A stretch of DNA of 64,000 nt from Nicotiana tabacum (GCF_000715075.1 NC_134082.1:207895948-207959947), one strand, 5' to 3'; counted from the first letter of the stretch, positions 22,648 through 34,594 are shown. The notes: a model not told the origin generated them from the sequence alone. A program made the numbers and translations.

Positions 22648-25330
22648 TGTCATGACCCAAATTTCATATTAGGCCGTGATGGCACCAAACACCGTTGTTA
22701 GGTAAGCCAACACTAATCAACTAGTAAATCCTCATTTAAATAATTAGTACGAGAAAACTTTCCCTTATTGATAAAGAAATTAGGAGTTTGAAACTTAAGC
22801 ATAATTAAAGGAAAATAATAATTACGAACTTAAATCATGATAGTAAACCAAAAATCATAAGTCTACCAATATGTGTGCCAAGACCTAGTGTCACAAGTAT
22901 GTGGGCAATCTAGTAGAATATACAAAACCATACTATCCTACTATTTGGAAAGGAAATAGACAGGAAAAGTAAAGACATAGAAAGACTCCAGCTGCTGCAA
23001 AACGGCTCAAAAGGGGCAGCTCACCGGAAGTCTCAAGCTGAGGAGTCCACTCTATGCGTCGGACTGATGGCCAGATGCACCTGCCTCAAAGTCATGTACA
23101 ATCAAGTACAGAAGTGTAGAGTGAGTACATAAAAATATGTACCCAGTAAGTATCTCACCTAACCTCGCAGAAGTAGTGACGAGGGGCTGACTCCGACACT
23201 TACTAGGGTCAACATATATAATAATATGAAGTTCAATATTTTAATTCACAATGTATGTGGATAACAACAAGCTCAAACAAAACAATACTGAAAATCCTTT
23301 CATCCAATTAATAAATCTAGGAACTTTCTTCATTTAAAACAATGACCTTTCAAGCAATGAATAATACGAATTATAAGGGGGTTCCAGTTCTATTATCATA
23401 CGCAAATACCACCGAGGACGTTCGGATCGATTCAACATAAAAGTAAATTGTGCACTGCTGAGGGTTGAACGGCCTGAACCATATATATACATTTATTAAC
23501 CTGCCGAGGCGAACGGCCCGCTCCCATGAGAGTAGTGTAAATAAGCACCCCGCTAGCGGAATATACCTGCGACACGGATAAATATAAATATAAATTAATG
23601 CTTTCTCAATTCTTTTCAAAATAAATATTTCCTTGAAATCATGACATTCTCAACTTAGTTCCATTCAATGCAAATCAACAATCATAATCATATAACGGTG
23701 CCCACAAAGCATGGTGTAAGCCTAGAACTACCCGGACATAACAGGAATAGTAGCTATGTACGGACTCTCGTCACTTCGTACGTACGTAGCCCCACAATTA
23801 ATCATATATTAATTAAGTTCACCTATGGAGAAATTTCCCTCTTATAAGGTTAAAAAAAAGACTTACCTCGTTTCGAGCCTACTTCCAACTCAAGAATGCG
23901 CTCAAACCCTCAAACCGGAGTCGAACAATCCGAAACTATTCAAATAATGTAAAAACTAATCAATATAGGTTCAAAAGTTCATATTCCCACTATTAGAGTG
24001 ATTTTCCAACCCATATTGCAAGATTCCTAAAATTCACCTCGTGGTCCACGTGCCCGGATTCCGGAAATCTTTGAAAAATGTTATTACCCATAACCTAAGG
24101 ATCAAGAATATATGATTTTTACTTCATTCCATAAATTTCGTTGTTAAATCTTGTTTTTATCAAAAACCTAGGTTTTAATCTAAACCCATAATTTTCACTA
24201 ATTTACATGTTGTAATCTACCCATAAACTATGTATTAAACTCACATTAAGTAGAAATAACTTACCTCACAAAGCTAGGTTGAAATCTCCACTTTTGAAGC
24301 TCCCAAATCGCCCAAGTATGGAGTAAAATGTGTCAAAAATGACACAACTCCCATATTAAATGAAAGCCACTGCCTTCAGGGATTTCTGCATCTGCGGTGA
24401 AGGGACCGCATCTGCGGTCTCGCTTCTGCGGGAGACCGTCCACTTCTGTAGAATTGGGCCTGGCTAGTTGGGTCCGCATCTGCGGTCGGGTGATCGCTTC
24501 TGCGGAAGAGGAGCCACATCTGTTGAACTTGGGCTCCTCCCCTTGGGCCGCATATGCGATGGCTTAGTCGTTTCTGCGAGCTCGCACCTGTGGCTAGCCA
24601 ACCGCAGGTGCGATTATGACAGAAATCTGGAGCTTCAGCTCCGTCTCACATTTTCAACTTGGCTCGAGCCTCGTTCGATTGATGCTCGGGGCCCCCGGGG
24701 CCCCGCCCGAACATACCGACAAGATTGGAATCATAAAACGGACTCGCTCGAACCCTCAGAATGCCGGAAACAACATTAAAACTAGGAATCACACCCTAAA
24801 ATCAATGGATTCAAACTTATGAACTTCAAGTTCTTCAATTTACTTCCAATGTGATGAAACACACTTATACTACTCGGATTGACACCAAATTTTGCGTGCA
24901 AGTCATAAATGACACTACAAAACTATTCCCAATCTCAGAATTTCGTTCGGACCTCGATATCACAAAAACTCGCTCTAAACCAAATTTAAAGAATTTCTAA
25001 AACCTTCAAGAACCTTCACTATTATGCTCTAAAACGCTTTCGGGTTATCCAAAACCCGATCTGGACATACGCGTAAGTCCGAAATTATCATACGAACCTA
25101 TTGGAACCGTCAAATCCCGATTCCAAGGTCGTTTATTTAAAATGTTAACCGAAGTCAAACTTATCCTTTGAAACCAACCTTGAGGAACCAAGTGTTCCGA
25201 TTTTAATCCAAATTCTTCCAAATCCCGAACCAACCATCCCCGCAAGTCATAAATCAGTTAAAGCAAGTACGGAAAGTCTTATTTAAGGGAACGGAATTCT
25301 AGAAAGCAAACGACCAGTAGGGTCGTTACA
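22648..25330 (-). repeat. 5' LTR of the 10.4 kb chromovirus
   Basis: Partner of 14918-17600. It lies next to the primer-binding site, so it is the promoter-bearing LTR on the minus strand. Small frames inside (such as 24468-24779) occur in both LTRs and are not genes. Confidence 0.93.
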
Positions 25331-26148
25331 CCCAACTTATGGCTTTTTAGCTTATAAGCACTTTTAGTTTGACCAAGGCTTTTACTAGTTTATCCTTAAT
25401 AATATTTTCTAATTCACAAAATATTTTTCCCAAAATAAATTTTCTAACTTTCTTTTCATTCCATATTAGTTGTTCATCTTTTAATTTCTTTACAAAGAAA
25501 CTTTTTAATTTATAATCCTTTGTAAAGTTTTTAAGGATCTTTTAGTCCTTTTAATAAAAGAACAACTTATCATCACTTTTTTACTAAACACATCAACTAC
25601 TTTATCAGCTTCAGATTTTGGATTAGCTGATTGTAAATAGCTGATAAAATTGAGTGCTGAAAAGTATTTTTAAGTACTGAAGCTGATTTTTTAAATAAGT
25701 ATTTACGTGTTTGGATAGACGTGTTGAAACTGATAATAAGCAGTTAATGTGTTTGGTAGAAAAGTGCTGATAAGTTGTTCTTTTATTAAAATGACTAAGA
25801 TATCCTTAAAAACTTTACAAAAGATTATAAATTAAAAAGTTTCTTTGTAAAAAAAAAAACATGAAAAACAAATATGAAATGAAAAGAAAGTTAGAAAATT
25901 TATTTTGGAAAAATATTTTGTAAATTAAAAAATATTATAAGAATAAACTAGTAAAAGCCTTGGTCAAACTAAAAGTGCTTATAAGCTTAAAAGTCATAAG
26001 TTGGGGGTGACCAATTTATCACTTATGCTGATTTTAGCTTATAAGCACCTGACTTATAAGGACTTTGGGTATTTACCAAACACGTAAATAAGTCAAAAAG
26101 TATCTATAAGCCAATTTGATCAGCTTATAAGCTTATATAAACACCCTC

Positions 26149-26620
26149 TAAGTCTCGCCCTCGCCAAAATCAAGGCGTATATGTAATTTTATAGGATTTG
26201 AGTCAATTGGTTAGAAGGCTTCGTTAACAAGGGAAAACCATTTCAAAAGGAGCACTTTACATCAAAAGCGATCTGCATATTTTGCGGAGAGGAAAGAATG
26301 TGCTAAGCTTAAGCTTACCTCTAAGAATTGTTTACTTGTTAAAAGCAAAACTTATATTATAAACCGTCAAACGTAAGTGAATCGCCAGCCACTTTGGAAG
26401 ATGCGACAAAGAAAAAATATCATCCTTAGAAAATCTATGTTAATAAGACAATAACAAAGGGAATCACGAAAAGTTCCATGAAGAATACCAATAAACAATC
26501 AATCAATTAATTATGCCTCAAATTCACAAACTAGCTAACATCGACTATGTGTTTATATTCACTCTATTCAGATCCTCTTTTTTTAAAGGTAAATGGTTTG
26601 TCCTTTTAGATAGAAAAAAA
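26149..26620. other. Spacer; nothing recognised
   Basis: AT-rich DNA between two transposons, without an ORF or RNA gene that I could support. Confidence 0.4.
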
Positions 26621-27680
26621 CAACCCCCACCCCACCAAAAGAGTTCGGAATCAAAATATTATTTATTTGGATTCAAAACATAAAAATAGGTGAAAAAATC
26701 AACTAATGATCAATTTATATATATGGCATGAATTGAATGTGATATGCCTTAACGACAAGTTTGACTCTTAAGATATAGCGCATGTAATCCATGCGCTGTA
26801 TTTGAATTTTAAAATGATGGCCAAAATATAAGTATAGCGCATATACGGAATGTGTTATACATGAAGTTGAAAAGATAGGTAAATCTAGTGCATCCCATAT
26901 ATGGACTATACTTATATAAAAAATGGCCCAACCATCTTCCTCGACAGAACACACTGAAACATCCACACACACACACACCCCTTATTTTTTACGCAAAAAT
27001 CTCCATTGGAGCCCACCCGTCCTTCTTCCTTGTGTCCCATCCTTATTTTAGCGAGCTAACACCCGATCCAAGGTGTTATCGTGTAGTGGATCTCTTCTAT
27101 TGCTCGTTTCGGTGGTCAAATCATCAATTTTTCACAATTCAAAAAACTCTAAATCGAGATATTCTGACTCACATTTTAGTAAAACTCATGTATATGAAGT
27201 ACTAATTAGTTGTTTTTATTGTGTTGTATGTTTTTTGTGATCGTTTTGTGATATAATTATTTTTTTATTTTTTATCCGGATTAATTTATTTATGTGCTAA
27301 AAAATTATAAAAATTATATATTGTTATGTTATTGAATAATTAGTGTTATACGTGATTTTAGTGTTGTACATATAATAATATGTGACTTTCTTATTGTTTA
27401 GTGCAGTTAAGTGTTAAGTTGTGCCTTTAATTGTTATATAGTGCCCTTCAGCGTAGTAAACTGATAATAAATTTTAGCTTATGGTAGTTGACTTTGTTTA
27501 TGGCCATTTAGAGTAGTGTGACTTTAGTGCTCTTTAGGATTCTGTAGTCTACAATAAAAACTACGTGCCCTCATTAACTAACTCGGTTAGAGTATTCAAT
27601 TATGGATTTAATGTATTAGTAGATTATTATCAAATATTAGATATTAATCATAAAATAATTAGTTGACATTATGAAAATTT

Positions 27681-28215
27681 AATATTTAATTCTGTTATAA
27701 CCCAAAAAATCTGAAAAAGATGACAGTTCAAACAAAACCTTACGGAATTTTAGTCAAAAAATGTGGGAAACTAACATATGAAATATTAATATAGAAAATT
27801 TATCGACCTAAGTATTTGTTATAGGAATAATTACTAAAATATCTTATTAGTTATGACTAAAATATTTAATTCTCTTATAACCCCAAAAATATCTGGAAAA
27901 AAATGATAGTTTAAACAAAACCCTCCCGAATTTTAGTTAAAAAAATATAAGAAACTAACTTATAAAACAATAATATAGAAAAAAATTCAACCTAAGTATT
28001 TTATATGAACAATTATTAAATATATCATGATTAATTATGAAAATTAAATATTTAATTATCTTATAACCCAAAAATAGCTGGAAAAAGATGATAGTTCAAA
28101 CAAAACCCTGCCGAATTTTAATAAAAAATGTAAGAAACTAACATATAAAATAATAATATAGAAAATGTATCAACCTAAGTAATAATATAGAAAATTTATC
28201 GATTAAATATTAACA
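27681..28215 (+). repeat. ~180 bp tandem repeat, three units
   Basis: Units begin near 27681, 27861 and 28042 (period about 180-182 bp). Each holds TTATAACCC, a GATGA(C/T)AGTT(C/T)AAACAAAACC block, a GGAATTTTAGT-like block and AATAATATAGAAAA. The array lies within the PMD-bearing element upstream of its gene and has no coding frame. Confidence 0.8.
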
Positions 28216-28289
28216 CAAAAATATCGCAATATATTTAAAGATGTTAAACGATTAAACAAAAAAATACTTTAATTAATATTGTTCAATTT

Positions 28290-28992
28290 ACAAATATCGT
28301 CATGGAGCTTTCCCTGTGCATCCTGGACCTGCATCTCGAGACCTACTGTTGTTCCAGGGCACCATAGGTATTCACACTTCCACCCCAGACGTATAGACGA
28401 TCTTTGGGAGTTCATTAGGGACCACCCACTGCATCCTTGTACAGTTAGACGCCTTCAGCGGACGGGGTTTTACCGAATTATAGAGATCGGTCGATTGCAG
28501 TTCGATTGGGCCTTGATCACGACTATTACAGAGTTGTGGTGACCGGAGACGCACACGTTTCATCTACCCATCGGCGAGGCTACCATCACACTAGAGTACG
28601 TGGAGGTTCTTTTCCGGTTGCCCGTTGATGGTATGCATGTAGCTTACCCACATGCTCTTAGGGACTATACGGGAGAAGACTACCTTCATATGTTGCAGAG
28701 GCTCACCGATTTCCAGCATGCGGAGCTGACTACATTGAGTGGTGCCATTCGATTGCAGCTGACGCCTGTTAGGCAGCACCTGGTGGCGCTACAGATGGAG
28801 ATTATGACTCATCATCAGAGGATATCGACTGGCAGACGAGGTTGTTGTTGCTGATGATGTTTGGTGGTATTCTGTTCCCGAACACTTTGGAAAACCTAGT
28901 CAGTTAGCGATTTCTACATCATCTGGAGCAGCTAGATGAGTTACCTGATTACAACTGGGGTGGAGCTGATTACACCTTCCGGTTACTTTAAT
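28290..28992 (+). pseudogene. Plant mobile domain (PMD, MAIN-like) pseudogene
   Basis: Translations in shifting frames give VHPGPASRDLLLFQGT, then RRIDDLWEFIRDHPLHP, TGFYRIIEIGRLQFDWALIT, THTFHLPIGEATITLEYVEV, RLPVDGMHVAYPHALRDYTG, LSGAIRLQLTPVRQHL, and finally FGGILFPNTLENLVS and RFLHHLEQLDELPDYNWGGA. This order is characteristic of the plant mobile domain (aminotransferase-like PMD, the MAIN / 'PP7 long form' family). Damage includes a frameshift near 28350-28385, a TGA at 28540-28542 where an Arg codon is expected, another frameshift near 28836 and a TAG near 28906. It is carried by the surrounding inverted-repeat element. Confidence 0.85.
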
Positions 28993-29612
28993 ATAACCAA
29001 ACGTTTTCTCGCATTCATTTTTTTACATAACAACGAAACCAATCTATCGTACTCCATTGTAATTGGCAACTTAACAATATACTGTGGAGAACAACTATAG
29101 TTACTGATTTATTCTCCACGACAACCTCCCCACCTTCCCCCCCCCCCCAAATATAATGAAACCTTAATTTTTCGCTCTTCAGACATTAAGGCAAAATACG
29201 CAAACAAATATTTCGGAATGAGTAAAAGAATATAAAAAGGATGCAAATTGCTTACTTTTGCCCGAATATTTTTAACGAAACAATGACACTCCTTAAATAA
29301 GCAAAAACCCAATGTAGGGGGTACAATAATTGAGAGTCTAACGCATCTATCATAAGCGCTATAAATGTAGCACAATAAATACATGTGCTATACCCACCAG
29401 GTCAGTAAAATTCAAATATAGTGCATGGGTTGCATGCGCTATACCTTAATGGGCAAACGTGCCGTTAAAATATAGCGCATTCAACCCATGAGTTATATAT
29501 AAATTGGTCATCAGTTGGTTTTTTAACCTATTTTTGTGCTTTGAGTCCAAAAAAATAATACTTTGGTTCCGGACTCTCCCCCAAATCCCCCGAAAGGGGG
29601 GGGGGGGGGAGA

Positions 29613-30604
29613 TTTTGGATTTTAGTAGGTGTGTCTGGCTAGATTCCCCATATTTCAAGAGTCTAACAGTCAAGTAATACCCAAAAAAGAATAATAACAA
29701 TAAATAAGAGGCACCAGAACTGAGCCTGTGAAAATTTCATACCTATAAAAGCAAAACCCTGTAATACTTATTCCAAAACTTTGACCATAAATAGCAAAAA
29801 TTCTTACTTCAGCAACGTTATTTACTCATCAAGTCAGTTACTTCTTTTGCAATTCACTTCTTTATTCTCTTAGCTTACTTTTCAGATAACCTGGCAGCTA
29901 AAGTCTAATCTATGAAACTGCATAAATTAAGATATAGACATTAGGCAGGATCACTTAACAGTTTTTTTCCTGAATTTTGCTGCCATCAAAGTAAAGACAA
30001 ATAGTTCAACTGTCTAATCAAGGCATTTTGGTGCAGTATAGATCACTGCATGTAAAGTGCAGTACAATACCTCTTCCTAAATGAAAACTTATAGGAAAAT
30101 AAAGTGCAAGTGGGGTACAAAACAGGAGAAATATTAAAGCATGTAGAGCTTACTATTTCCAGCCTATTGAGATAGGTTTAGGCAAACACCTATGTCACAT
30201 GAAGAAATGAGCAAAAAGGGTTTAACCACATGAAGAAAAACAGAATAAACTTTTTGGCTAAACAAGATCAGATACACTTGCATTTTGAGCATGTAAACAT
30301 GATAAACATCAGTAATATCAAATTTACAGCCTAAAAAGGTGTATTATCTGAGGGGAGACACGCGCACGGGGAAGCAAATTACTTTCTGCATTGTATGTGA
30401 ATCTACAAAGCCATAAATTAGTAAATACTTTCACAATATGATAACCAACAGATGCTGGGATAAAACTCAAAAAAGATTAGTAAGAAAGCTTCAAAGGAAA
30501 GATGTAGTCTTCACTTTCCCAGCATATGCCAATAAAGCAATCTAAACAGCATAAAAGGCCCTGTTACCAAGGTTTCAAGATATGAAAATCAAACAAGAAG
30601 TACA
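29613..30604. other. 5' flank of the PIN gene; no further gene seen
   Basis: About 1 kb of AT-rich sequence upstream of the PIN8-like start codon at 30605. It should include its promoter and 5' UTR, but I see no TATA box or other element that I can single out reliably. Confidence 0.4.
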
Positions 30605-32789
30605 ATGATATCCCTACGTGATGTCTACCATGTTGTGGCGGCCACTATCCCTTTATATGTCGTCATGATCTTAGCCTATATCTCCGTAAGGTGGTGGAAA
30701 CTCTTTTCACCAGAGCAATGCTCTGGCATCAACAAGTTTGTGGCAAAATTTTCAATACCTTTATTATCCTTCCAAGTGATATCAGAAAGCAACCTCTACA
30801 AAGTAAACCTGAAGCTTCTATTAGCAGATTTCATACAAAAATTTCTTGCTCTGTTTCTACTGGCAGTTTTTGCCAAACTGAAGCCCAAAGGAAACCTGAC
30901 TTGGATCATAACAGGTCTTTCAGTTTCAACCCTTCCCAATACCTTAATCTTGGGGATTCCACTAGTAAAGGCCATTTTTGGTGATGCAGCAGCAGAACTA
31001 CTAGTGCAGATAATTGTACTGCAGAGTTTAATTTGGTACAACCTCCTACTATTCTTGTTCGAGCTCAATGCAACAAAAGAATCTTATGTGCCATCACCAT
31101 CAGAAGTAGCAGGTATGTACACAGATAACAGAACAATGGTTCCTAAATGTTGGAATTTATTTGGATGGCATCCGTTTAACAGAATCTATTTAAAGCACTC
31201 CAATTTTAACTGTTAAGAACCAGAAAGCAGTAGATTGCAAATGTGTTAAAGTGAAAAGAGAATCCTATTCTGGGCCCCACAGATTACCCTGTATCATATG
31301 ATTTATAGATAAAATAATTTGTGATATCGTGTAGCATGTGATCAATTGTGAAATGCTCCTTTTTCATTTTCTAAACTAGTTTCAATGAAATATAAGTTTG
31401 CTTTACAATGATATGATCCATCTACCTGCAAGAGACAGATGCACTTTCAACTCACCTAAATGAAACAAACAGGAAGTTTGCTTAGACAACCCATTCAACA
31501 ATGACAAAAGTAGACAGTAGTCATAATTGGTTCCTGAAGTTTAGAACTAACCAAACTACTATATCATGCATCCACCAACTAGTTTGGAAAGGGAACTAAC
31601 AAGAAAATTATAAGTCTAATTTGAATAGGATATGGTATTTGAGTCATAATGCATACACATAATGAAAGTCAACAACAAAAGATTAAAATGATGACCAACC
31701 CCAACAGAAATGTAAAGGAGATCAGGTAGTTTAAGCTGTTAGTGTCTTTGTTTATCCATGATCTTCAGCATGACAATTTCCAGAAATCCAACGTGACAAC
31801 TATTAAAGCAAACATCAATATGCTTGCTCTTTGTCTTATGAAATATATATTCTGCCATTGAAAGTTGAGCTCGAGGTCCCTGAAGAATCAGAATTGGAAG
31901 AGGACAGGGAGGAGGAAGCAAAAGCCATATGCCCAAGGAAGACAAAGATTATGCTAATTCTTCTAATAGTTGGAAGGAAACTCATAATAAATCCTAATAC
32001 ACATGCAACTCTGGCGGGTATTATTTGGTCAAGCATACACTTCAGGTAAAGCCTTATTAAGCATCTCTAGAAATAGAAATCTATCTTCTTAAAAACTCCT
32101 CATTAAAAATCAGTGGACTTCTTTGTTTACACAAAATGAAGTGCAGGTGGGGAATCAATCTACCAACAATTGTTGGACGATCAATATCAATACTTTCAGA
32201 TGGAGGGCTAGGAATGGCAATGTTTAGCATAGGTACAATGGATAAAAAGCACTCACTGCATGAATTACTAGAGTATCAACGAGAAAGAAAATGGCTCAAC
32301 TACTAATATTGCACTAATTCAACAGGTGTTTTCATGGCATCCCAAGCTAGTATTATAGCATGCGGAACCAGAAAAGCAATATTAGCAATGGCACTAAAGT
32401 TTGTTCTTGGACCTGTACTCATGGCAATCTCATCTATTGCTGTTGGACTAAGGGGAAAATTGCTAAAATTGGCGATAGTGCAGGTGAAAGTATATTGTTT
32501 TCTGATGTCGATTCATGGCAGATTAGTTAACACTGTACTTTGTATTGCAGGCAGCCCTTCCCCAAGGAATCGTTCCTTTTGTGTTTGCCAAGGAATATAA
32601 TACACATCCTACCATCTTAAGTACAGGGTACCAGATAGAATTATCAACTCGAACTTTTAACTTCTTCACTAAGAACATTTCAAGCAGATATGATTTTTGA
32701 TGTGGTTCCATTCTGATTGTAGGGTAATCTTTGGCATGCTGATCGCAATACCAATTGCTTTGGCATACTATTTCCTTTTGGAAATATGA
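30605..32789 (+). CDS. PIN8: Short PIN auxin efflux carrier, PIN8-like
   Basis: Six exons join in frame: 30605-31112, 31865-32045, 32147-32232, 32326-32483, 32551-32627, 32723-32789, all with GT-AG introns, giving 358 residues. The N-terminal membrane half starts [20 protein letters not shown] and holds [20 protein letters not shown] and [16 protein letters not shown] very short charged loop (about residues 160-195, rich in Glu) follows, then the C-terminal membrane half with [37 protein letters not shown] and [16 protein letters not shown]. Canonical long PINs have a loop of hundreds of residues. The short loop and the sequence fit PIN8/PIN5-type carriers, which sit in the endoplasmic reticulum and move auxin inside the cell; PIN8 is mostly a pollen protein. 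It appears intact. Assignment to PIN8 and not another short PIN is by memory of sequence. Confidence 0.88.
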
Positions 32790-33685
32790 AACTCAGACAT
32801 GGTCATGGGGTAGCAGATATTCACAATATTATAAGAAATACAATTCGTAGTCTTGTAGCATCACTCAACTGTAGAGTGATTACAGTGAAGAAAAAGGCAA
32901 AAATCTCACTGAAGTATAGTTTTTGTATAAAATAATAAAGGATGAATGTGCGTCGAGTTCTCTTACCAACTCACTTGTTATAAAACATCAGCTAGAATGC
33001 ATAAATAAATCCAGTACATGCACTATCCGGTCAATGCAGAGTGTCCAAGTTCAAACTTTTCAAAGAGAAAGAGGATTACATGAACAATATAAATGACCAT
33101 GAACAGTATTGCTGAGAACACGTCAATTTCAACGACAAAACTAATGAGTTGTTAGATAATCAAAGAGAGCAACAAGGAGGTGATCTAGGCCGAGAAACTT
33201 TAAGATAATCAGCGCACGTTTGAACAACAAAACTAATGAGTTCACAAGTATAGCATCATATCAATTGATGTCAACCAAAAAGGATATGTAGGTCTACAAA
33301 ATGAAGTAAATTTTAACACTTTGACAAGGAAAAAAATCACATTCTGCAGATTAAGAGCCCGTTTGGGTTAGATGAATAAAAGTAAAGCACTTAGGCTTAA
33401 AAGCACTTTTAAGTGCTGAAGCTGAAAATACGCAGTTGATGTGTTTGGTTAAACTGTCTGGTTAACACTATTTTCTGTTAAAATGACAAATGACATTAAA
33501 GTTGTTAACACTACAAAATGGCAATGGTCCACCATATCCGATAATAACACTTGACTGAGCTAAAATAGTTAAAATCTTATTCCATAATTCCTCACACTAC
33601 AAATATGTTCAACTCTAGAATCCAAAATACAATACTACTTACATACTAATTTGCAAAAGAAAATACAAGAATTAAAGAAATTCAC
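32790..33685. other. Intergenic; MITE fragment at 33357-33470
   Basis: This is the space between two convergent genes. At about 33353-33470 there is a GAGCCCGTTTGG-type terminus followed by AAAAGCACTTTTAAGTGCTGAAGCTGA, alike to parts of the fold-back element at 25620-25760, so a degraded MITE fragment is likely. Nothing else is recognised. Confidence 0.45.
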
Positions 33686-34159
33686 TCACTCTACGTCAAA
33701 TCCTTTCTTTTGTAGCTCAGAAATGACTTCATTCTTCATCCTGATCCACAGCTTGAAGGCTTCTTGTTCAAATTTCTTATCCTGCAATACTTTCTGATAA
33801 TTAAACGAATCTTTATCAGATTCAACGATTCCTTTAGGACCAATTGTAGTGCCAATCATTCCACCTTTGGCAACGAACTCTTCCATTGCCTTCTCGTCAC
33901 CTGGATACGGAAATTTCCTGCGTTCATAAAGGTGTGCTAGTTCTTTTTCTTCTTTGGGCTTTGGCTTCAAGGTCCACCAACCAAGCGGCGACGTTTCATT
34001 CCACACCCATGCTACCCCGAACAACGTGTAAGTACACAGCAACGCCTTTCCCACTTTCTTCCAAAAATGATAATCTTCTTTGCCTAATCCGATTCTCTTA
34101 AGGTATTTCTGGGAATCAAATGATTTTGCCAATGAAGGACCTGTTTTGGTATGCATCAT
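33686..34159 (-). CDS. Small plant mitochondrial-type membrane protein
   Basis: One uninterrupted exon gives 157 residues, starting with two Met codons. Residues about 37-53 (GKALLCTYTLFGVAWVW) form one membrane segment. A conserved-looking soluble part follows, with NETSPLGWWTLKPKPKEE, LAHLYERRKFPYPGDEKAME and GGMIGTTIGPKG, and the C-terminus is charged. The single N-terminal membrane anchor, basic N-terminus and short length recall accessory subunits of plant mitochondrial complex I (the ESSS/NDUFB11-type proteins), but I cannot confirm that link from sequence alone. It is convergent with the PIN8-like gene and lies about 3.7 kb upstream of, and divergent from, the NDUFAF7 gene. Codon use and the unbroken frame indicate a real gene. 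Confidence 0.75.
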   Translation of the reverse strand: MMHTKTGPSLAKSFDSQKYLKRIGLGKEDYHFWKKVGKALLCTYTLFGVAWVWNETSPLGWWTLKPKPKEEKELAHLYERRKFPYPGDEKAMEEFVAKGGMIGTTIGPKGIVESDKDSFNYQKVLQDKKFEQEAFKLWIRMKNEVISELQKKGFDVE

Positions 34160-34483
34160 GCAGCTACTGAAACTGTTTCTGGTAAAGCCCGATTACCCGA
34201 CCGGTTCCGAGCTCAAAACCCGTGTAGTTACTCGGGTTACTGCTCTTTTGTGGAATTGATGACAAAATCAAGATTACAGTATGCCCTTATTTTGTCAGCT
34301 ATTTCGAATTTAATTGAAGTTTTTTTAAGAAAGAATTACAAGAAAATACACGTAACTTCACCCCGATAGCAAAAAATAGCATATATTTTTAAGTTTTATC
34401 CGACCTAGCTCATATTGTATATATTTTAAAAGCACTAGCAAATTCAAAATCTGTGTTGTTACAACCATTGTTTCTAAAAACTA

Positions 34484-34594
34484 CAACAACAACAACAACA
34501 ACGACCCAGTATAATCCCACAGGTGGGGTCTGGGAGGGTAATATGTACGCAGACCTTACCCCTACCCCGAAGGGTAGAGATGCTGTTTCCAGGC
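34484..34594 (-). mobile_element. 5'-truncated (TTG)n SINE/LINE tail with TSD
   Basis: On the minus strand the insert holds GGTAGGGGTAAGGTCTGCGT-type tail sequence, CCCACCTGTGGGATTATACT and a (TTG)n end (34484-34502 in plus as CAA repeats). It is flanked by a 16 bp direct repeat TTGTTTCTAAAAACTA (34468-34483 and 34595-34610). Only the ~110 bp tail common to SINE and LINE is present, so the donor type cannot be told. Confidence 0.85.

Larger units (their letters stand above)
14918..25330 (-). mobile_element. Ty3/gypsy chromovirus (Tekay/Del-like), defective
   Basis: Complete insertion of 10,413 bp with two 2,683 bp LTRs (14918-17600 and 22648-25330) and a 5 bp TSD CCCAA (14913-14917 and 25331-25335). 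On the minus strand the order is 5' LTR (22648-25330), tRNA-iMet primer site (22633-22644), gag with zinc knuckle, protease, RT, RNase H, integrase, chromodomain, polypurine tract (17601-17613) and 3' LTR. The large LTRs and the C-terminal chromodomain point to the Tekay/Del group. Many frameshifts and stops break the polyprotein, so it cannot move by itself. Confidence 0.93.
14789..26148. mobile_element. Fold-back element split by a retrotransposon
   Basis: The left part (14789-14917) starts GAGGGTGTTTGACTAAGC, and the right part (25336-26148) ends with its inverted counterpart, CTTATAAGCTTATATAAACA then CCCTC. Joined conceptually they make a ~0.94 kb element with no coding capacity. The right part is itself a large inverted repeat (25336-25580 against about 25755-25995), so the element would fold back strongly. 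The 10.4 kb chromovirus inserted at CCCAA within it. A clean TSD for the outer element is not seen; TCTAA occurs at both flanks (14781-14785 and 26147-26151) but overlaps the terminus. Confidence 0.7.
26621..29612 (+). mobile_element. Mutator-like element with PMD gene, ~3 kb
   Basis: Long inverted terminal regions face each other: about 26621-26860 and, reverse-complemented, about 29350-29612. Shared blocks include a C-rich outer tract, GAGT(T/C)CGGAA, CAAAATATTATTTATTTGGA versus its counterpart, AAAAATAGGT, and several ATAGCGCAT motifs. Between them lies a decayed plant-mobile-domain gene (28290-28992). PMD proteins are known from plant Mutator-like and other transposons. Exact ends and a 9 bp TSD are blurred by the G/C homopolymer at 29597-29610, so the boundaries are approximate. 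Confidence 0.7.

Noticed and set aside
31113..31216. Longer single-exon PIN product
   Set aside because: The frame past 31112 is intron sequence; a GTATGT donor follows and exons 2-6 join in phase.
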